Positions 1 through 10,085 are shown, counted from the first letter of the stretch. The stretch is 64,000 bases of DNA from Microbispora sp. H13382 (GCF_014161445.1 NZ_JABBXA010000006.1:310001-374000), one strand, 5' to 3'. Numbers and translations: made by a program. The notes: generated from the letters alone by a model not told the origin.

Positions 1-1
1 C

Positions 2-652
2 CCGGAGGCGCCCAAACACCGGCAGCAGAGCATGGTGCTGGTCCCGCGCGACACCCCCGGCCTGACCGTACGGCGCGGCATGACGGTCTTCGGCTACGAC
101 GACGCCGACCACGGCGGCCACGCCGAGGTGGTGTTCGAGGACGTACGGGTGCCGGTGGACAACCTCATCGGCGAGGAGGGCGGCGGCTTCGCCATCGCCC
201 AGGCGCGGCTCGGGCCGGGCCGCATCCACCACTGCATGCGGCTCATCGGCATGGCCGAGCGGGCCGTGGAGCTGATGTGCCGGCGGGCGCTGTCGCGCGA
301 GGCGTTCGGCAAGCCGCTGGCCCGGCAGGGGGTGATCCAGGACTGGATCGCCGAGTCCCGGGTGCGCATCGAGCAGTTGCGCCTGCTCGTGCTGAAGACG
401 GCGTGGCTGATGGACACGGTCGGCAACAAGGGCGCGCACACCGAGATCCAGGCCATCAAGATCGCCGGCCCGGCGACCGTGGAGTGGATCCTGGACAAGG
501 CCATCCAGGCGCACGGCGCCGGCGGCCTGAGCCAGGACTTCCCGCTGGCGGCGCTGTGGGCGGGGGCGCGGTCGCTGCGGTTCGCCGACGGCCCCGACGA
601 GGTCCACAAGCGGTCGCTCGCCTACCGCGAACTCAAGAAACACATGGGGTGA
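2..652 (+). CDS. acyl-CoA dehydrogenase (5' end outside window)
   Basis: C-terminal part of a flavin-dependent acyl-CoA dehydrogenase, which introduces an alpha-beta double bond into acyl-CoA. The frame is open from base 2, before the first ATG at 32, so the gene starts upstream of the window. The visible part holds the end of the middle beta domain (VVFEDVRVP) and the C-terminal helical bundle, ending with an [11 protein letters not shown] segment typical of ACAD10/11-like members. The stop at 650-652 lies one base before the GTG of the next dehydrogenase gene, so the two are probably co-transcribed and translationally coupled. The substrate cannot be read from sequence. Confidence 0.93.
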   Translation, partial: PEAPKHRQQSMVLVPRDTPGLTVRRGMTVFGYDDADHGGHAEVVFEDVRVPVDNLIGEEGGGFAIAQARLGPGRIHHCMRLIGMAERAVELMCRRALSREAFGKPLARQGVIQDWIAESRVRIEQLRLLVLKTAWLMDTVGNKGAHTEIQAIKIAGPATVEWILDKAIQAHGAGGLSQDFPLAALWAGARSLRFADGPDEVHKRSLAYRELKKHMG

Positions 653-653
653 T

Positions 654-1832
654 GTGCTGGTGACATGGGATGAGGCATCGGTCGCCGAGCGGGCCAGAGC
701 CTTCCTCGCGGAGCACGACCCGGCGGCCATGGACCGCCTGGAGTTCCTGCGTGCCCGGTTCGACGCCGGGCTGGCGTGGGTGCACTTCCCCGAGGGCCTC
801 GGCGGGCTCGGCGCGCCCCGCGGGCTGCAGGCCGTGGCCGACCGCGAGCTGAAGGGCACGCCCGACAACCAGCCGGGCCGGATCGGCATCGGCCTCGGCA
901 TGGCCGCCCCCACGATCCTCGCCTTCGGCACCGAGGAGCAGAAGAAGCGCTTCCTGCGGCCGCTGTGGACGGGCGAGGAGGTGTGGTGCCAGCTGTTCAG
1001 CGAGCCCGGCGCCGGTTCCGACCTCGCCACGCTGGCCACCCGCGCCGTACGCGAGGGCGACGAGTGGGTGGTGGACGGTCAGAAGGTGTGGACGTCGAGC
1101 GCGCACACCGCGCGCTGGGCCATCCTCGTGGCCCGCACCGACCCGGACGTGCCCAAGCACCGCGGGCTGACCTACTTCGTGTGCGACATGCACGCGCCCG
1201 GCGTCGAGGTGCGCCCGCTGCGCCAGATCACCGGAGAGGCCGAGTTCAACGAGGTCTTCCTCACCGGTGTGCGGCTGCCCGACCCGCTGCGGCTGGGCGA
1301 GGTGGGCGACGGCTGGCGGGTCGCGCAGACCACGCTCATGAACGAGCGGGTCGCCATCGGCGGCACGCCGAGCCGTCGCACGATGATGGGCGTCGTCGCC
1401 GAGACCTGGCGTTCCCGGCCCGAGCTGCGCACCCACGACCTGCACCAGCGGCTGCTCAAGCTGTGGGTGGACTCGGAGGTCATGCGGCTGACCGCCGTAC
1501 GGCTGCGCGAGCAGCTCGCCGCCGGGCATCCCGGGCCGGAGGGGTCGGGCATGAAGCTGGCCTTCGCCCGGCTGCACCAGGAGCTGTCGGGCCTGGAGGT
1601 GGAACTGCTCCGCGAGGACGGCCTGGCCTACGACGACTGGACGTTCCGCCGGCCCGACACGGTCGACTTCATCGGCCGCGAGGCGGGCTACCGCTACCTG
1701 CGCGCCAAGGGCAACTCGATCGAGGGCGGCACCTCCGAGATCCTGCGCAACATCATCGCCGAACGCGTCCTCGGCCTGCCCGCCGAGCCGCGCGCCGACA
1801 AGGACGTCGCCTGGAAGGACCTCCCCCGATGA
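654..1832 (+). CDS. acyl-CoA dehydrogenase
   Basis: Full-length acyl-CoA dehydrogenase of 392 aa. It shows the N-terminal helical domain, the beta-domain FAD/substrate segment (QLFSEPGAGSDLA near residue 110, followed by WVVDGQKVWTS) and the C-terminal bundle with an IEGGTSEILRN segment near residue 355, where this group carries its catalytic glutamate. The GTG start at 654 lies one base past the previous stop. The ATG of the next dehydrogenase overlaps this stop (ATGA). Two tandem dissimilar dehydrogenase genes of this kind often encode the two subunits of an obligate alpha2beta2 enzyme in actinobacterial sterol or branched fatty-acid degradation; that pairing is inference here. Confidence 0.93.
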   Translation: MLVTWDEASVAERARAFLAEHDPAAMDRLEFLRARFDAGLAWVHFPEGLGGLGAPRGLQAVADRELKGTPDNQPGRIGIGLGMAAPTILAFGTEEQKKRFLRPLWTGEEVWCQLFSEPGAGSDLATLATRAVREGDEWVVDGQKVWTSSAHTARWAILVARTDPDVPKHRGLTYFVCDMHAPGVEVRPLRQITGEAEFNEVFLTGVRLPDPLRLGEVGDGWRVAQTTLMNERVAIGGTPSRRTMMGVVAETWRSRPELRTHDLHQRLLKLWVDSEVMRLTAVRLREQLAAGHPGPEGSGMKLAFARLHQELSGLEVELLREDGLAYDDWTFRRPDTVDFIGREAGYRYLRAKGNSIEGGTSEILRNIIAERVLGLPAEPRADKDVAWKDLPR

Positions 1833-3040
1833 CGCTGCTGTACACGGAGGTGGAGGAGGAGCTGCGGGCCGCCGTGCGCGCCCTGCTCGCCGACAAGTGC
1901 TCCCCGTCCGCCCTGCTCGACCGTGCCTCCCGGACGACGGAGTCAGACACGCCGTACGACGCGGAGCTGTGGAAGGCGCTGGCCCGTGACATCGGCGTGG
2001 CCGGGCTGCTGATCCCGGAGGAGCTCGGCGGCACCGCTTCCCGTGAAGGCGGCGCGTCGGCCCGCGAGGCCGCCGTCGTGCTGGAGGAGTTGGGCCGGGC
2101 CGTAGCTCCCGTGCCGTACCTGAGCAGCGCCGTCCTGGCCACCCAGGCCCTGCTGACGGCCGCCGGGCAAAACGCGCGGGGAGACGTCGCGGTGGAGCTG
2201 CTGGGGCGGCTGGCCGCCGGCGAGGCGACGGCCGCGCTCGCGGTGTCGTTCGCCGCCTCGCCGTACGCGCCGCCGGCCCCGTGGCATCGAGACGGGGCCG
2301 TCCTCGGCGGGGACGGCACGGTGACCGGCACGGTCACCGGGGTGATCGGCGCGGAGGCCGCCGACGTCCTGCTCGTTCCGGTACGGCTCGCGCAGTCGGA
2401 GAAGCAGGGCACCGGCCTGTGCGCGGTGGAGGCGTCCCCGGCCGCCGGAGAGGCGGTGCGGGTGACGCCGGTCACCTCACTCGACCTGACCCGGCCCGTC
2501 GCGACCGTGTCGTTCGACTCGGCGGCCGCTCGCGTCGTCGCCACGACGGACGGCATGGAGGCGCCCTGGGTGGGGGAGGCGCTGGCGCGCGGCGCCGGGC
2601 TGCTCGCCTCCGAACAGCTGGGCGTGGCCGAGTGGTGCCTCACCACGACGGTCGCGTACGTGAAGGAGCGCAGGCAGTTCGCCCGGCCGGTGGGGTCGTT
2701 CCAGGCGGTCAAGCACCGGCTGGCCGACCTGTGGCTGGAGGTCGTGGGGGCCAGGGCCGCGGCCCGCAACGCGGCCGCCCGGCTGGCGGAGGCGCCCGCG
2801 GCGGGGCCGCTCGGCGACGACGCGGCGGTGGCGGTCGCGGTGGCGCAGGCCCACTGCGGAGCGGTGGCGGTGCACGCGGCCGAGGAGTGCGTGCAGCTCC
2901 ACGGCGGCATCGGGATGACCTGGGAGCACCCCGCCCACCTGTATCTCAAGCGGGCCAAGGCCGACCAGATCGCGCTGGGCACGCCGGGCGACCACCGCGA
3001 GGCACTGGCCGGCCCGGCCGACCTCCCGGCACCCGCGTGA
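1829..3040 (+). CDS. acyl-CoA dehydrogenase
   Basis: Third acyl-CoA dehydrogenase of the operon, 403 aa. The ATG at 1829 overlaps the stop of the previous gene by 4 bp (ATGA), so translation is coupled. The C-terminus carries an ECVQLHGGIGMTWEHP segment, usual in the second subunit of heteromeric acyl-CoA dehydrogenases, while the middle domain lacks the clear SEPGAGSD-type signature of its partner. That suggests a structural or half-site subunit for the product of the 654-1832 gene. It converges on the tetR gene 19 bp downstream, whose operator lies beyond the regulator and not before this operon's visible part. Confidence 0.92.
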   Translation: MTLLYTEVEEELRAAVRALLADKCSPSALLDRASRTTESDTPYDAELWKALARDIGVAGLLIPEELGGTASREGGASAREAAVVLEELGRAVAPVPYLSSAVLATQALLTAAGQNARGDVAVELLGRLAAGEATAALAVSFAASPYAPPAPWHRDGAVLGGDGTVTGTVTGVIGAEAADVLLVPVRLAQSEKQGTGLCAVEASPAAGEAVRVTPVTSLDLTRPVATVSFDSAAARVVATTDGMEAPWVGEALARGAGLLASEQLGVAEWCLTTTVAYVKERRQFARPVGSFQAVKHRLADLWLEVVGARAAARNAAARLAEAPAAGPLGDDAAVAVAVAQAHCGAVAVHAAEECVQLHGGIGMTWEHPAHLYLKRAKADQIALGTPGDHREALAGPADLPAPA

Positions 3041-3059
3041 GCTGTGTTTCCGGGCCTGC

Positions 3060-3689
3060 TCAGGGTCGCAGCGCGTTGAGCAGGAGGTCGGCGAAATGGC
3101 GGCCGACCTCCTGTCCGGTCAGCGGGCCCTCGGGGTGATACCAGGTGCCGAGGTGGTGGACCGAGCCGAAGAAGAAGTCCACCACCATCTCGGCGGGGAT
3201 GTCGTCGCGGAAGACGCCGTCGCGCTGTCCCTCGACGACGAGGTCGCGGAACCGCTCGTGGTAGCGGCGCCGCTCGGCCCGCACGCTCTTGTACGTCTCC
3301 GGCGAGAGCTGGTGCATCGACCTGAAAAAGATCTTGGAGTCGTCGAGGTTGTCGACGGTCGTCACCACCACGTCCGTCGCCGCCGCGTGCAGCCGCTCGG
3401 CCACCGGGCCCTCCGCGTCGGCGAACCGGTTGAGGCGCTCCATCTGCAGGCGCAGCACCCGGGCGTAGATCTCGTGGAGCAGGTCGTCCTTGGAGTCGAA
3501 GTAGTGGTACATGGCGCCCTTGGTGACGCCCGCCCCCGCGACGATCTCCTGCACCGACGTGCTCTCGAAACCCCGCTCGGCGAACAGGCGGGTGGCCTCG
3601 GCGAGCAGGCGCTGCCGTACCGGCTCCTCAAGGGACCCGTTCGCGGGGCGCTCCCCGTTCGCGCGATCCCCCGTTACGCGGCGGGCCAT
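3060..3689 (-). CDS. TetR/AcrR family transcriptional regulator
   Basis: Predicted TetR-type repressor, 209 aa. The N-terminus has a helix-turn-helix (residues about 25-70; EIVAGAGVTKGAMYHYFDSKDDLL is its recognition part), followed by an all-helical ligand domain. A longer reading frame exists, but the ATG at 3689 is preceded by a near-perfect Shine-Dalgarno sequence (AAGGAGGTCGGC), which decides the start. The family, the convergent acyl-CoA dehydrogenase operon and the operator type upstream point to an acyl-CoA-responsive repressor of fatty-acid or related catabolism. Autoregulation is likely because the palindrome at 3721-3734 lies 32 bp upstream of the start. Confidence 0.93.
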   Translation of the reverse strand: MARRVTGDRANGERPANGSLEEPVRQRLLAEATRLFAERGFESTSVQEIVAGAGVTKGAMYHYFDSKDDLLHEIYARVLRLQMERLNRFADAEGPVAERLHAAATDVVVTTVDNLDDSKIFFRSMHQLSPETYKSVRAERRRYHERFRDLVVEGQRDGVFRDDIPAEMVVDFFFGSVHHLGTWYHPEGPLTGQEVGRHFADLLLNALRP

Positions 3690-3720
3690 GCCGACCTCCT
3701 TCGTCTCTCGAATCAAGCAT

Positions 3721-3734
3721 ACCGACTGGTCGGT
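3721..3734. promoter_or_regulatory. TetR-family operator palindrome
   Basis: ACCGAC-TG-GTCGGT is a perfect 6-bp inverted repeat with a 2-bp spacer, flanked by bases extending it towards the TGACCGAC...GTCGGT pattern known for actinobacterial and Thermus acyl-CoA-responsive TetR repressors. It lies just upstream of the tetR start at 3689, which fits autorepression. Binding is inferred. Confidence 0.75.
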
Positions 3735-3841
3735 CAAGTGTCGGCACTGGCGTAACTGCGCTACTTCCCTCACCTTAGGAGGGTTGGGATTCCCGGTCGG
3801 GTATCCCGGAGAAAGCCGCATGCCTAGTGTGGGGGGTTCGC

Positions 3842-4609
3842 GTGCCCAGTGGGTCCATTTACGTCCCGAGGGACGAGAAGTTCACCGGCGCCTCGCCGCA
3901 GAACCTGTACGAGACGTTCTGGTTCGCCGGACGCAAGAACCGCATCCGGATACGGGCCGCCATCACCTTCGCGGGGTTCGTGGTCGGCACCCTGGTGGGC
4001 CCGCGGCTCGGGCTGAACATGATCGGCGCCGGCCTCGGGCTGGCCCTCCTCGCGGGCGGCACCGACCTGTTCGTCGCCTGGCGCCTGCACGAGCGCACGG
4101 CCGTGTGGCGGGGCAAGCGCCGCGGCGAGGTGCGCACCGGACGGCTGTTGCGTCTCGGGCTGCGCCGGCACGGCTACCGGGTGATGGACGGCCGGGCCGT
4201 GCCCGGCGAGGCGTCGATCGACCACCTCGTCATCGGGCCGGGCGGCGTGTGGATCGTGGACAACGAGGCGTGGTCGCCCGACACCCTGATCGCGCGGTAC
4301 GGCGAGCGGTTGTTCTTCGACGAGAAGTTCGGCACCTCGGTCGCCAAGGGCCTCATCTCGGCCGCCGGGTCGATGGCCGCCCTGCTGACCAAGGAGACCG
4401 GCATCGAGGTCTCGATCGCCCCGGTGCTCGCCGTGCACGGCGGGAAGATCAAGGCCAGGGGCGGCGTGCTGCACGGCGAGGGGCTGACCGTCGCCTACCC
4501 GCGCAGGGTGGCCCGCTGGATCCGCTCCCAGGGGTCCGCGGGGTTCGACGAGGAGCAGATCGAGCTGCTGGCCCGCACGGCGGCCCGCATCCTGCGCCGC
4601 ATGAGCTGA
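3842..4609 (+). CDS. NERD domain-containing membrane-associated protein
   Basis: Protein of 255 aa. Two adjacent hydrophobic stretches (residues about 35-75) form a membrane hairpin. They are followed by a nuclease-related NERD domain: a GEVRTGRLLRLGLRRHGYRV start, then the SIDHLVIGPGGVWIVDNE core that resembles the Holliday-junction-resolvase-like fold. The core has Asp (IDH) but reads DNE where many family members have a D-x-K catalytic triplet, so activity is uncertain. I prefer the GTG at 3842, preceded by a G-run 5 bp away; an in-frame GTG at 3827 is the alternative. It converges with the VWA gene across the hairpin at 4623-4661. Confidence 0.82.
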   Translation: MPSGSIYVPRDEKFTGASPQNLYETFWFAGRKNRIRIRAAITFAGFVVGTLVGPRLGLNMIGAGLGLALLAGGTDLFVAWRLHERTAVWRGKRRGEVRTGRLLRLGLRRHGYRVMDGRAVPGEASIDHLVIGPGGVWIVDNEAWSPDTLIARYGERLFFDEKFGTSVAKGLISAAGSMAALLTKETGIEVSIAPVLAVHGGKIKARGGVLHGEGLTVAYPRRVARWIRSQGSAGFDEEQIELLARTAARILRRMS

Positions 4610-4622
4610 GCACGCCGACGCG

Positions 4623-4661
4623 GGCCGGAATCGATTCGGGCGAAGGGAATCGACTCAGGCC
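4623..4661. terminator. bidirectional terminator hairpin
   Basis: A 15-bp inverted repeat with two mismatches (arms 4623-4637 and 4647-4661, 9-nt loop) lies between two convergent genes and overlaps the last codons of the VWA gene. It can serve both strands. There is no U-tract, as is common in high-GC actinobacteria. Confidence 0.6.
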
Positions 4662-6031
4662 AGCGTCTCGACGAACGCGGCGAGCTGGGCGACGTTGCGG
4701 CACTCGTGCATGGGAACGACCGAGCCGTACGACGTGGCGAGCGAGTCCCCGGTGTCCCACTGGGCCCGGGGCTCGGGGTTGAGCCAGTAGGCGTGCCTGG
4801 CCTGCCCGGCCAGCCGTTTCAGCGTGCCCAGCGCCGGGGCCTGGTAGTTGGACCGGGCGTCGCCCAGGATCAGCAGCGACGTCCGGGGGCCCACCGCGTC
4901 CGGAAACCGTTCGGCGAAGCGCTCGAAGACGTGGCCGTAGTCCGTGCGGCCGAACCTGACGATGTCGGCCTCCTTCGTCAGGCGGCCGATGGCGTCCAGC
5001 ACGTCCGCGCCCGGGGCGAACAGGCGGGTGATCTCGTCCACGGTGTCCACGAACGCGAACGCCCGCACCTTGGTGAACTGCTCCCGCAGCGCGAACGTCA
5101 GCAACAGTGTGAAGTGCGAGAACGTGGAGACCGAGTCGCTGGCGTCGCACAGCACCACCAGCTCGGGCCGGTGCGGGCGCGGCGGGCGCAGACAGGTGGT
5201 GAGCGGCACCCCGCCCGTGGACAGCGACGCCCGGACCGTACGCCGGAAGTCGAGCCGTCCGCGCCGTCCGCGCCTGTGCCGGATCGACAGCCGGGTGGCC
5301 AGGCGGCGGGCCAGGGGATAGACCTCCCGGCGGAGCCGGGCCAGCTCGTCCTTGGTCGCGCGCAGGAAGTCGACCTGGTCGATCGGCGGCCGGACCGCGG
5401 ACCTGGCGACCTTCTCGACGCCCGCCTCCTCGGCGATCCTGCGGCGTACGTCGGCGGCGACGGCCTCGGTGAAGGCCTCGATGGTCCGTGAGATGTGCCG
5501 CCTGGCGACCTTCTCCGGCAGGCCGCCGCGCTCGTCGAGCATGGCGGCGAGCATCCGGGCCACCAGCGTCTCCGGCGACAGCGCGCGCAGCACGGGGAAG
5601 GAGAACCACGACTGCCTGCCGGGGGCCGCCTGGACCTGCCCGAACCGCCCGACCATGGCCCGGGCGAACTCGCGGAACGCGGGATCGGCCGGATCGCCCA
5701 TCAGCAGCTCCGCCAGCCGCTCCCGCAGCTCGGGCAGCTCGGCGTCCTCGGCGACGGCGGTGCCTTCGGCGCCGCTGATCACCGGCGGGAACCACAGGTC
5801 GAAGAGCGTGTCGAAGCCCGGCCGGTGGGCGGGCCGCTTCACCAGCGTCGCGGCGTACGCCTCGCGCAGCGTCTGCCGATCGGACAGGTCGACGACCATG
5901 AGCGCGTGGGCCGCGTCCAGTCCCTCGGCCGGGGAGACCGGCAGCCCGGCCGCTCGCAGGGCGTGGACGAACCCGACGTGCCGGTCCACGAGGGACGCGG
6001 GAGGCGTGGGAGGCGGGGGAGGCGTGGTCAT
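4655..6031 (-). CDS. VWA domain-containing CoxE-like protein
   Basis: Protein of 458 aa with a C-terminal von Willebrand A-like domain. The metal-ion-dependent adhesion site is visible as D-A-S-D-S in LVVLCDASDSVS, and an ILGDARSN segment supplies the later MIDAS residue. The N-terminal part is helical and proline-rich at its start. It belongs to the CoxE-like group that works with MoxR AAA+ ATPases in metalloenzyme maturation or complex remodelling. The ATG at 6031 shares one base with the stop of the upstream MoxR gene (TGATG), so the two are translationally coupled. The frame extends further upstream through the MoxR gene, but that extension is only a shadow. Confidence 0.88.
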   Translation of the reverse strand: MTTPPPPPTPPASLVDRHVGFVHALRAAGLPVSPAEGLDAAHALMVVDLSDRQTLREAYAATLVKRPAHRPGFDTLFDLWFPPVISGAEGTAVAEDAELPELRERLAELLMGDPADPAFREFARAMVGRFGQVQAAPGRQSWFSFPVLRALSPETLVARMLAAMLDERGGLPEKVARRHISRTIEAFTEAVAADVRRRIAEEAGVEKVARSAVRPPIDQVDFLRATKDELARLRREVYPLARRLATRLSIRHRRGRRGRLDFRRTVRASLSTGGVPLTTCLRPPRPHRPELVVLCDASDSVSTFSHFTLLLTFALREQFTKVRAFAFVDTVDEITRLFAPGADVLDAIGRLTKEADIVRFGRTDYGHVFERFAERFPDAVGPRTSLLILGDARSNYQAPALGTLKRLAGQARHAYWLNPEPRAQWDTGDSLATSYGSVVPMHECRNVAQLAAFVETLA

Positions 6032-6876
6032 CACCGGGCGGGCAGGCCGAGTTCCTTGGCGGCCCGCACCTGGTCGGAGTTGTGCTTGAGCACCACGCCC
6101 AGCGTCTCGCCGATGAGGGCCTCGTCCAGCTCCGTACGGCCCAGCGCGAGCAGGGTGTGCGCCCAGTCGACGGTCTCGGCGATCGAGGGCGACTTCTTCA
6201 GCTCCAGCGCGCGCAGCGTGGCCACCGTACGGGCGAGCTGGTCGGCGATGCCCGCGGGCAGCGCGGGCACCTGGGCGAGCAGGATGTCGCGCTCCCGCTC
6301 CGGGGTGGGGTAGTCGAGGTGGAGGTACAGGCAGCGCCGTTTGAGCGCCTCCGACAGCTCGCGGGTCGCGTTCGAGGTCAGCACGACGTACGGCCGTCGT
6401 GCGGCGGTGATCGTGCCCAGCTCGGGGATCGTGACCTGGTAGTCGGACAGGATCTCCAGCAGCAGCCCTTCGACCTCGACGTCGGCCTTGTCGGTCTCGT
6501 CGATGAGCAGCACGGTGGGCTCCTCGCTCCTGATCGCCTTCAGGAGAGGGCGCTCCAGCAGGAACTCCTCGGAGAAGATGTCGTCCCAGGCGCCGTCGTC
6601 GGCCTGGATGCGCAGCAGCTGCTTCTTGTAGTTCCACTCGTACAGCGCCCGCGCCTCGTCCAGGCCCTCGTAGCACTGCAGGCGGATGAGCCGGGCGCCG
6701 GTGGCCTGGGCGACGGCCTTGGCGAGCTGGGTCTTGCCCACCCCCGCGGGTCCCTCGGCCAGCAGAGGCTTGCCCAGCGCCCCGGCCAGGAACACCGATG
6801 TCGCGATGCCGTCGTCGGCAAGGTAGTCGACGGCCGCCAGCCGCCCGCGGACCTCGTCAGGCGAGGCGAACCACAT
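6031..6876 (-). CDS. MoxR family AAA+ ATPase
   Basis: AAA+ ATPase of the MoxR type, 281 aa. Walker A is GPAGVGKTQLAKAVA (about residues 38-52), Walker B is LLIDETDKAD, and a sensor-1-like VLTSNATRELSEALKRRCL follows with the arginine-finger region. Such ATPases act as chaperones with VWA-domain partners, and the partner gene follows directly. I chose the ATG at 6876 because GGGAG sits 5 bp upstream; a TTG at 6888 is an alternative. The actual client of this MoxR/VWA pair cannot be told here, since no carbon monoxide dehydrogenase or other obvious metalloenzyme is nearby. Confidence 0.92.
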   Translation of the reverse strand: MWFASPDEVRGRLAAVDYLADDGIATSVFLAGALGKPLLAEGPAGVGKTQLAKAVAQATGARLIRLQCYEGLDEARALYEWNYKKQLLRIQADDGAWDDIFSEEFLLERPLLKAIRSEEPTVLLIDETDKADVEVEGLLLEILSDYQVTIPELGTITAARRPYVVLTSNATRELSEALKRRCLYLHLDYPTPERERDILLAQVPALPAGIADQLARTVATLRALELKKSPSIAETVDWAHTLLALGRTELDEALIGETLGVVLKHNSDQVRAAKELGLPAR

Positions 6877-6965
6877 GTGCGCTCCCAACCGCTGATAACC
6901 GAATGTTGTTCTACTCTAGCCCGATTTTGACCGCTCTGAGGTGTGCGATAACCTCTAAGAGCTCT

Positions 6966-7042
6966 GCGCCGCTAGCTCAGTTGGTTAGAGCAGCTGACTC
7001 TTAATCAGCGGGTCCGGGGTTCGAGTCCCTGGCGGCGCACCA
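6966..7042 (+). tRNA. tRNA-Lys (CTT)
   Basis: Complete cloverleaf read by eye. The acceptor is GCGCCGC/GCGGCGC, the D-arm GCTC...GAGC, and the anticodon arm GCTGA-CTCTTAA-TCAGC with a 7-nt loop and anticodon CTT. The T-arm is CGGGG-TTCGAGT-CCCTG and the CCA is encoded at 7040-7042. A strong hairpin follows 4 bp later. Confidence 0.96.
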
Positions 7043-7934
7043 CATCGGAAAGCCCAGGCCGTTCGGCCTGGGCTTTCCGCGTCTCCCGGGTGGCGTGCAG
7101 GGACGCGAGCAGCCGGATGCGTTCGTCGTCCGCGGTGCCGGGCTCGGCCGTGTAGACGAGCAGGACCGGCCCGGGGTTGCCGGGCAGGGGATAGACGTCC
7201 CAGGCGAGGGTGATCCCGCCGACCTGGGGATGCCGGAACAGCTTCGTCCCGTGGACCGTCTCACGCACCTCGTGCCGGGCCCAGAGCCGGCGGAAGTCCG
7301 CGCTGCGGATGCTCAGCTCGCCGATGATCGTCGTGGCGCGCGGGTGGGTCGGATCGGTCGCGACGGCGGCCCGCAACATGCCGATGTACTGCAGAGCGGT
7401 GGTCTCCCAGTCGGGGCAGCGCGCACGGGTCCCGGGATCCTCGAACAGCGCCATGAGCATGTTCCGCCGCCCCGGCGGCAGGGTGGCCGGGTCGCCGAGC
7501 AGCGCCTCGGCGAGGGGGTTCCACGCGAGCACGTCGAGGTGCCGGCCGAGCACGACCGCGGGAGTGCCCATGACGTGCAGCAGGCGCCTTGTGCTGTCCG
7601 GCACGCGCTCCGGGGCGCGGCGCGTACGGACGGCCGCCGGCCGCCGCGCCGCCCGGGCGAGGGTGAACAGGTGCCGCCGTTCCTCGTCGTCCAGATCGAG
7701 CGCGGAGGCGAGGGCGTCGAGCACCTGGTCGGAGGGCCGCACCTCACGGCCCTGCTCCATGCGCTGGTAGTAATCGGTGCTCAGCCCGGCCAGCAGCGCG
7801 ACCTCCTCGCGCCGCAGGCCGGTCACCTTGCGCCGGGACCCCGGCTCCAGCCCGACGTCCTGCGGGCGCAGCCGGCCGCGCCGGGCACGCAGGAAATCGC
7901 CGAGCTCACGGGCGTACGGGTGGTCGACAGCCAT
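7005..7934 (-). CDS. XRE-family regulator with MmyB-like ligand domain
   Basis: Regulator of 309 aa as read. It has an N-terminal helix-turn-helix (about 20-85; VTGLRREEVALLAGLS, then YYQRMEQG) followed by the MmyB-like ligand-binding domain (about 105-280; VLAWNPLAEALLG and the WDVYPLPGNPGPVLLVYTA end are characteristic). It is divergent from the SDR gene at 8036, a common pairing in which the regulator controls the oxidoreductase. The last 30 or so codons cross the tRNA-Lys terminator and run antisense through the tRNA, with the stop in the tRNA anticodon arm. The functional domain seems complete before that tail. Confidence 0.88.
   Translation of the reverse strand: MAVDHPYARELGDFLRARRGRLRPQDVGLEPGSRRKVTGLRREEVALLAGLSTDYYQRMEQGREVRPSDQVLDALASALDLDDEERRHLFTLARAARRPAAVRTRRAPERVPDSTRRLLHVMGTPAVVLGRHLDVLAWNPLAEALLGDPATLPPGRRNMLMALFEDPGTRARCPDWETTALQYIGMLRAAVATDPTHPRATTIIGELSIRSADFRRLWARHEVRETVHGTKLFRHPQVGGITLAWDVYPLPGNPGPVLLVYTAEPGTADDERIRLLASLHATRETRKAQAERPGLSDVVRRQGLEPRTR
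7047..7078. terminator. tRNA-Lys terminator hairpin
   Basis: A perfect 14-bp inverted repeat (7047-7060 and 7065-7078) with a GTTC loop begins 4 bp after the tRNA CCA. It also lies inside the 3' part of the reading frame of the minus-strand regulator, so it could act on both transcripts. Confidence 0.8.
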
Positions 7935-8035
7935 GCCGCCAGTCTGCCGGTGCGGTCCGCGCCGAAGGTAGGTCTGGCGTTCCCAGGCAAACGCGTACGA
8001 CCGAATCCCGGCGACCCCGTCCTAGCGTCGTCGCC

Positions 8036-8946
8036 ATGACCGAATGGAACGCCAGTCACATCCCCGATCAGCACGGCCGGGTCGCCGTCGTCACCGGCGC
8101 GAACTCGGGACTCGGCCTGGTCACCGCGACCGAACTCGCCCGGCACGGCGCACACGTCGTGATGGCCGTGCGCGACACCGCCGCCGCCGAACGGGAGGCC
8201 GAGGCGATCAGGCGCTCGGCGCCACGGGCCGAGATCGAGGTGCGGGAGCTCGACCTGGCCTCGCTCGCGTCGGTGCACGCGTTCGCGAAGGACCTGGCCG
8301 CCGGCTTCCTGGCGATCGACCTGCTGGTCAACAACGCCGGTGTGGTCCTCCTCGGCCCCGCCCGCACGACGGCCGACGGGTTCGAGCTTCAGCTCGGCAC
8401 CAACATGCTGGGCCACTTCGCCCTCACCGGCCTGCTGCTCGACAATCTCGGCCGGGCGGACGCCGCACGGGTGGTCAGCCTCAGCTCGATCGTGCACAAG
8501 AACGCCCACCTCGACTTCGACGACCTGATGTCGCGGCGCGACTTCAACGCCAGTCGCGTGTACGGCCGCTCCAAGCTCGCCACCACCGCCTTCGGCCTCG
8601 AACTCGACCGCCGCCTGCGCGCCGCGGGCTCACCGGTCGTCAGCGTCATCGCCCACCCCGGGCTGTCCAGGAGCAATCTCACCCCCCGGGCCTGGGAGTA
8701 CCGCCCCCGGGCCGGGCGGATCTTCGCCCGGATCGGGCTGCTGGTGACGCAGTCGGCCGAGCGGGGGGCGCTGCCGCAACTCTTCGCCGCGACCGCGCCC
8801 GGCGTGCGCGGCGGTCAGTTCTTCGGACCGTCCGGCCTCTTCGAGACGCGCGGCCGGGTCGTGGAGGTCCGCCCCAGCGCGGAGGCGGCCGACCCGAGCG
8901 TCGGACGCCGCCTGTGGACCGCCGCCGAGGCCCTGACCGGCGTCAC

Positions 8947-8956
<10 letters not shown>
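8036..8956 (+). CDS. SDR family NAD(P)-dependent oxidoreductase
   Basis: Short-chain dehydrogenase/reductase of 306 aa. The Rossmann nucleotide motif is VVTGANSGLGL (about residues 18-28), NNAG is at about 99-102, and the catalytic Ser/Tyr/Lys are in SLSSIVHK and VYGRSKLA. It is the retinol-dehydrogenase-like oxidoreductase type common in actinobacteria. It is transcribed divergently from the XRE/MmyB-like regulator, about 100 bp away, so regulation by that protein is likely. Its end overlaps the convergent broken nuclease gene by 10 bp. The substrate is unknown. Confidence 0.92.
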
Positions 8957-10015
<1,059 letters not shown>

Positions 10016-10085
10016 GGTGACCTCTCCCGTCGGTGTGATCCCGGATCCACCAGCTTGCCGATCAGGAGAGATCGAGACCCGCCCC

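Noticed and set aside
776..3040. Long plus-strand frame joining the second and third acyl-CoA dehydrogenases
   Set aside because: Its first two thirds are an out-of-frame shadow; only the part from 1829 is the real third dehydrogenase.
4655..6676. 673-codon frame that would fuse the VWA protein to an upstream extension
   Set aside because: The extension is an alternative frame of the MoxR gene; a coupled ATG at 6031 explains the VWA gene.
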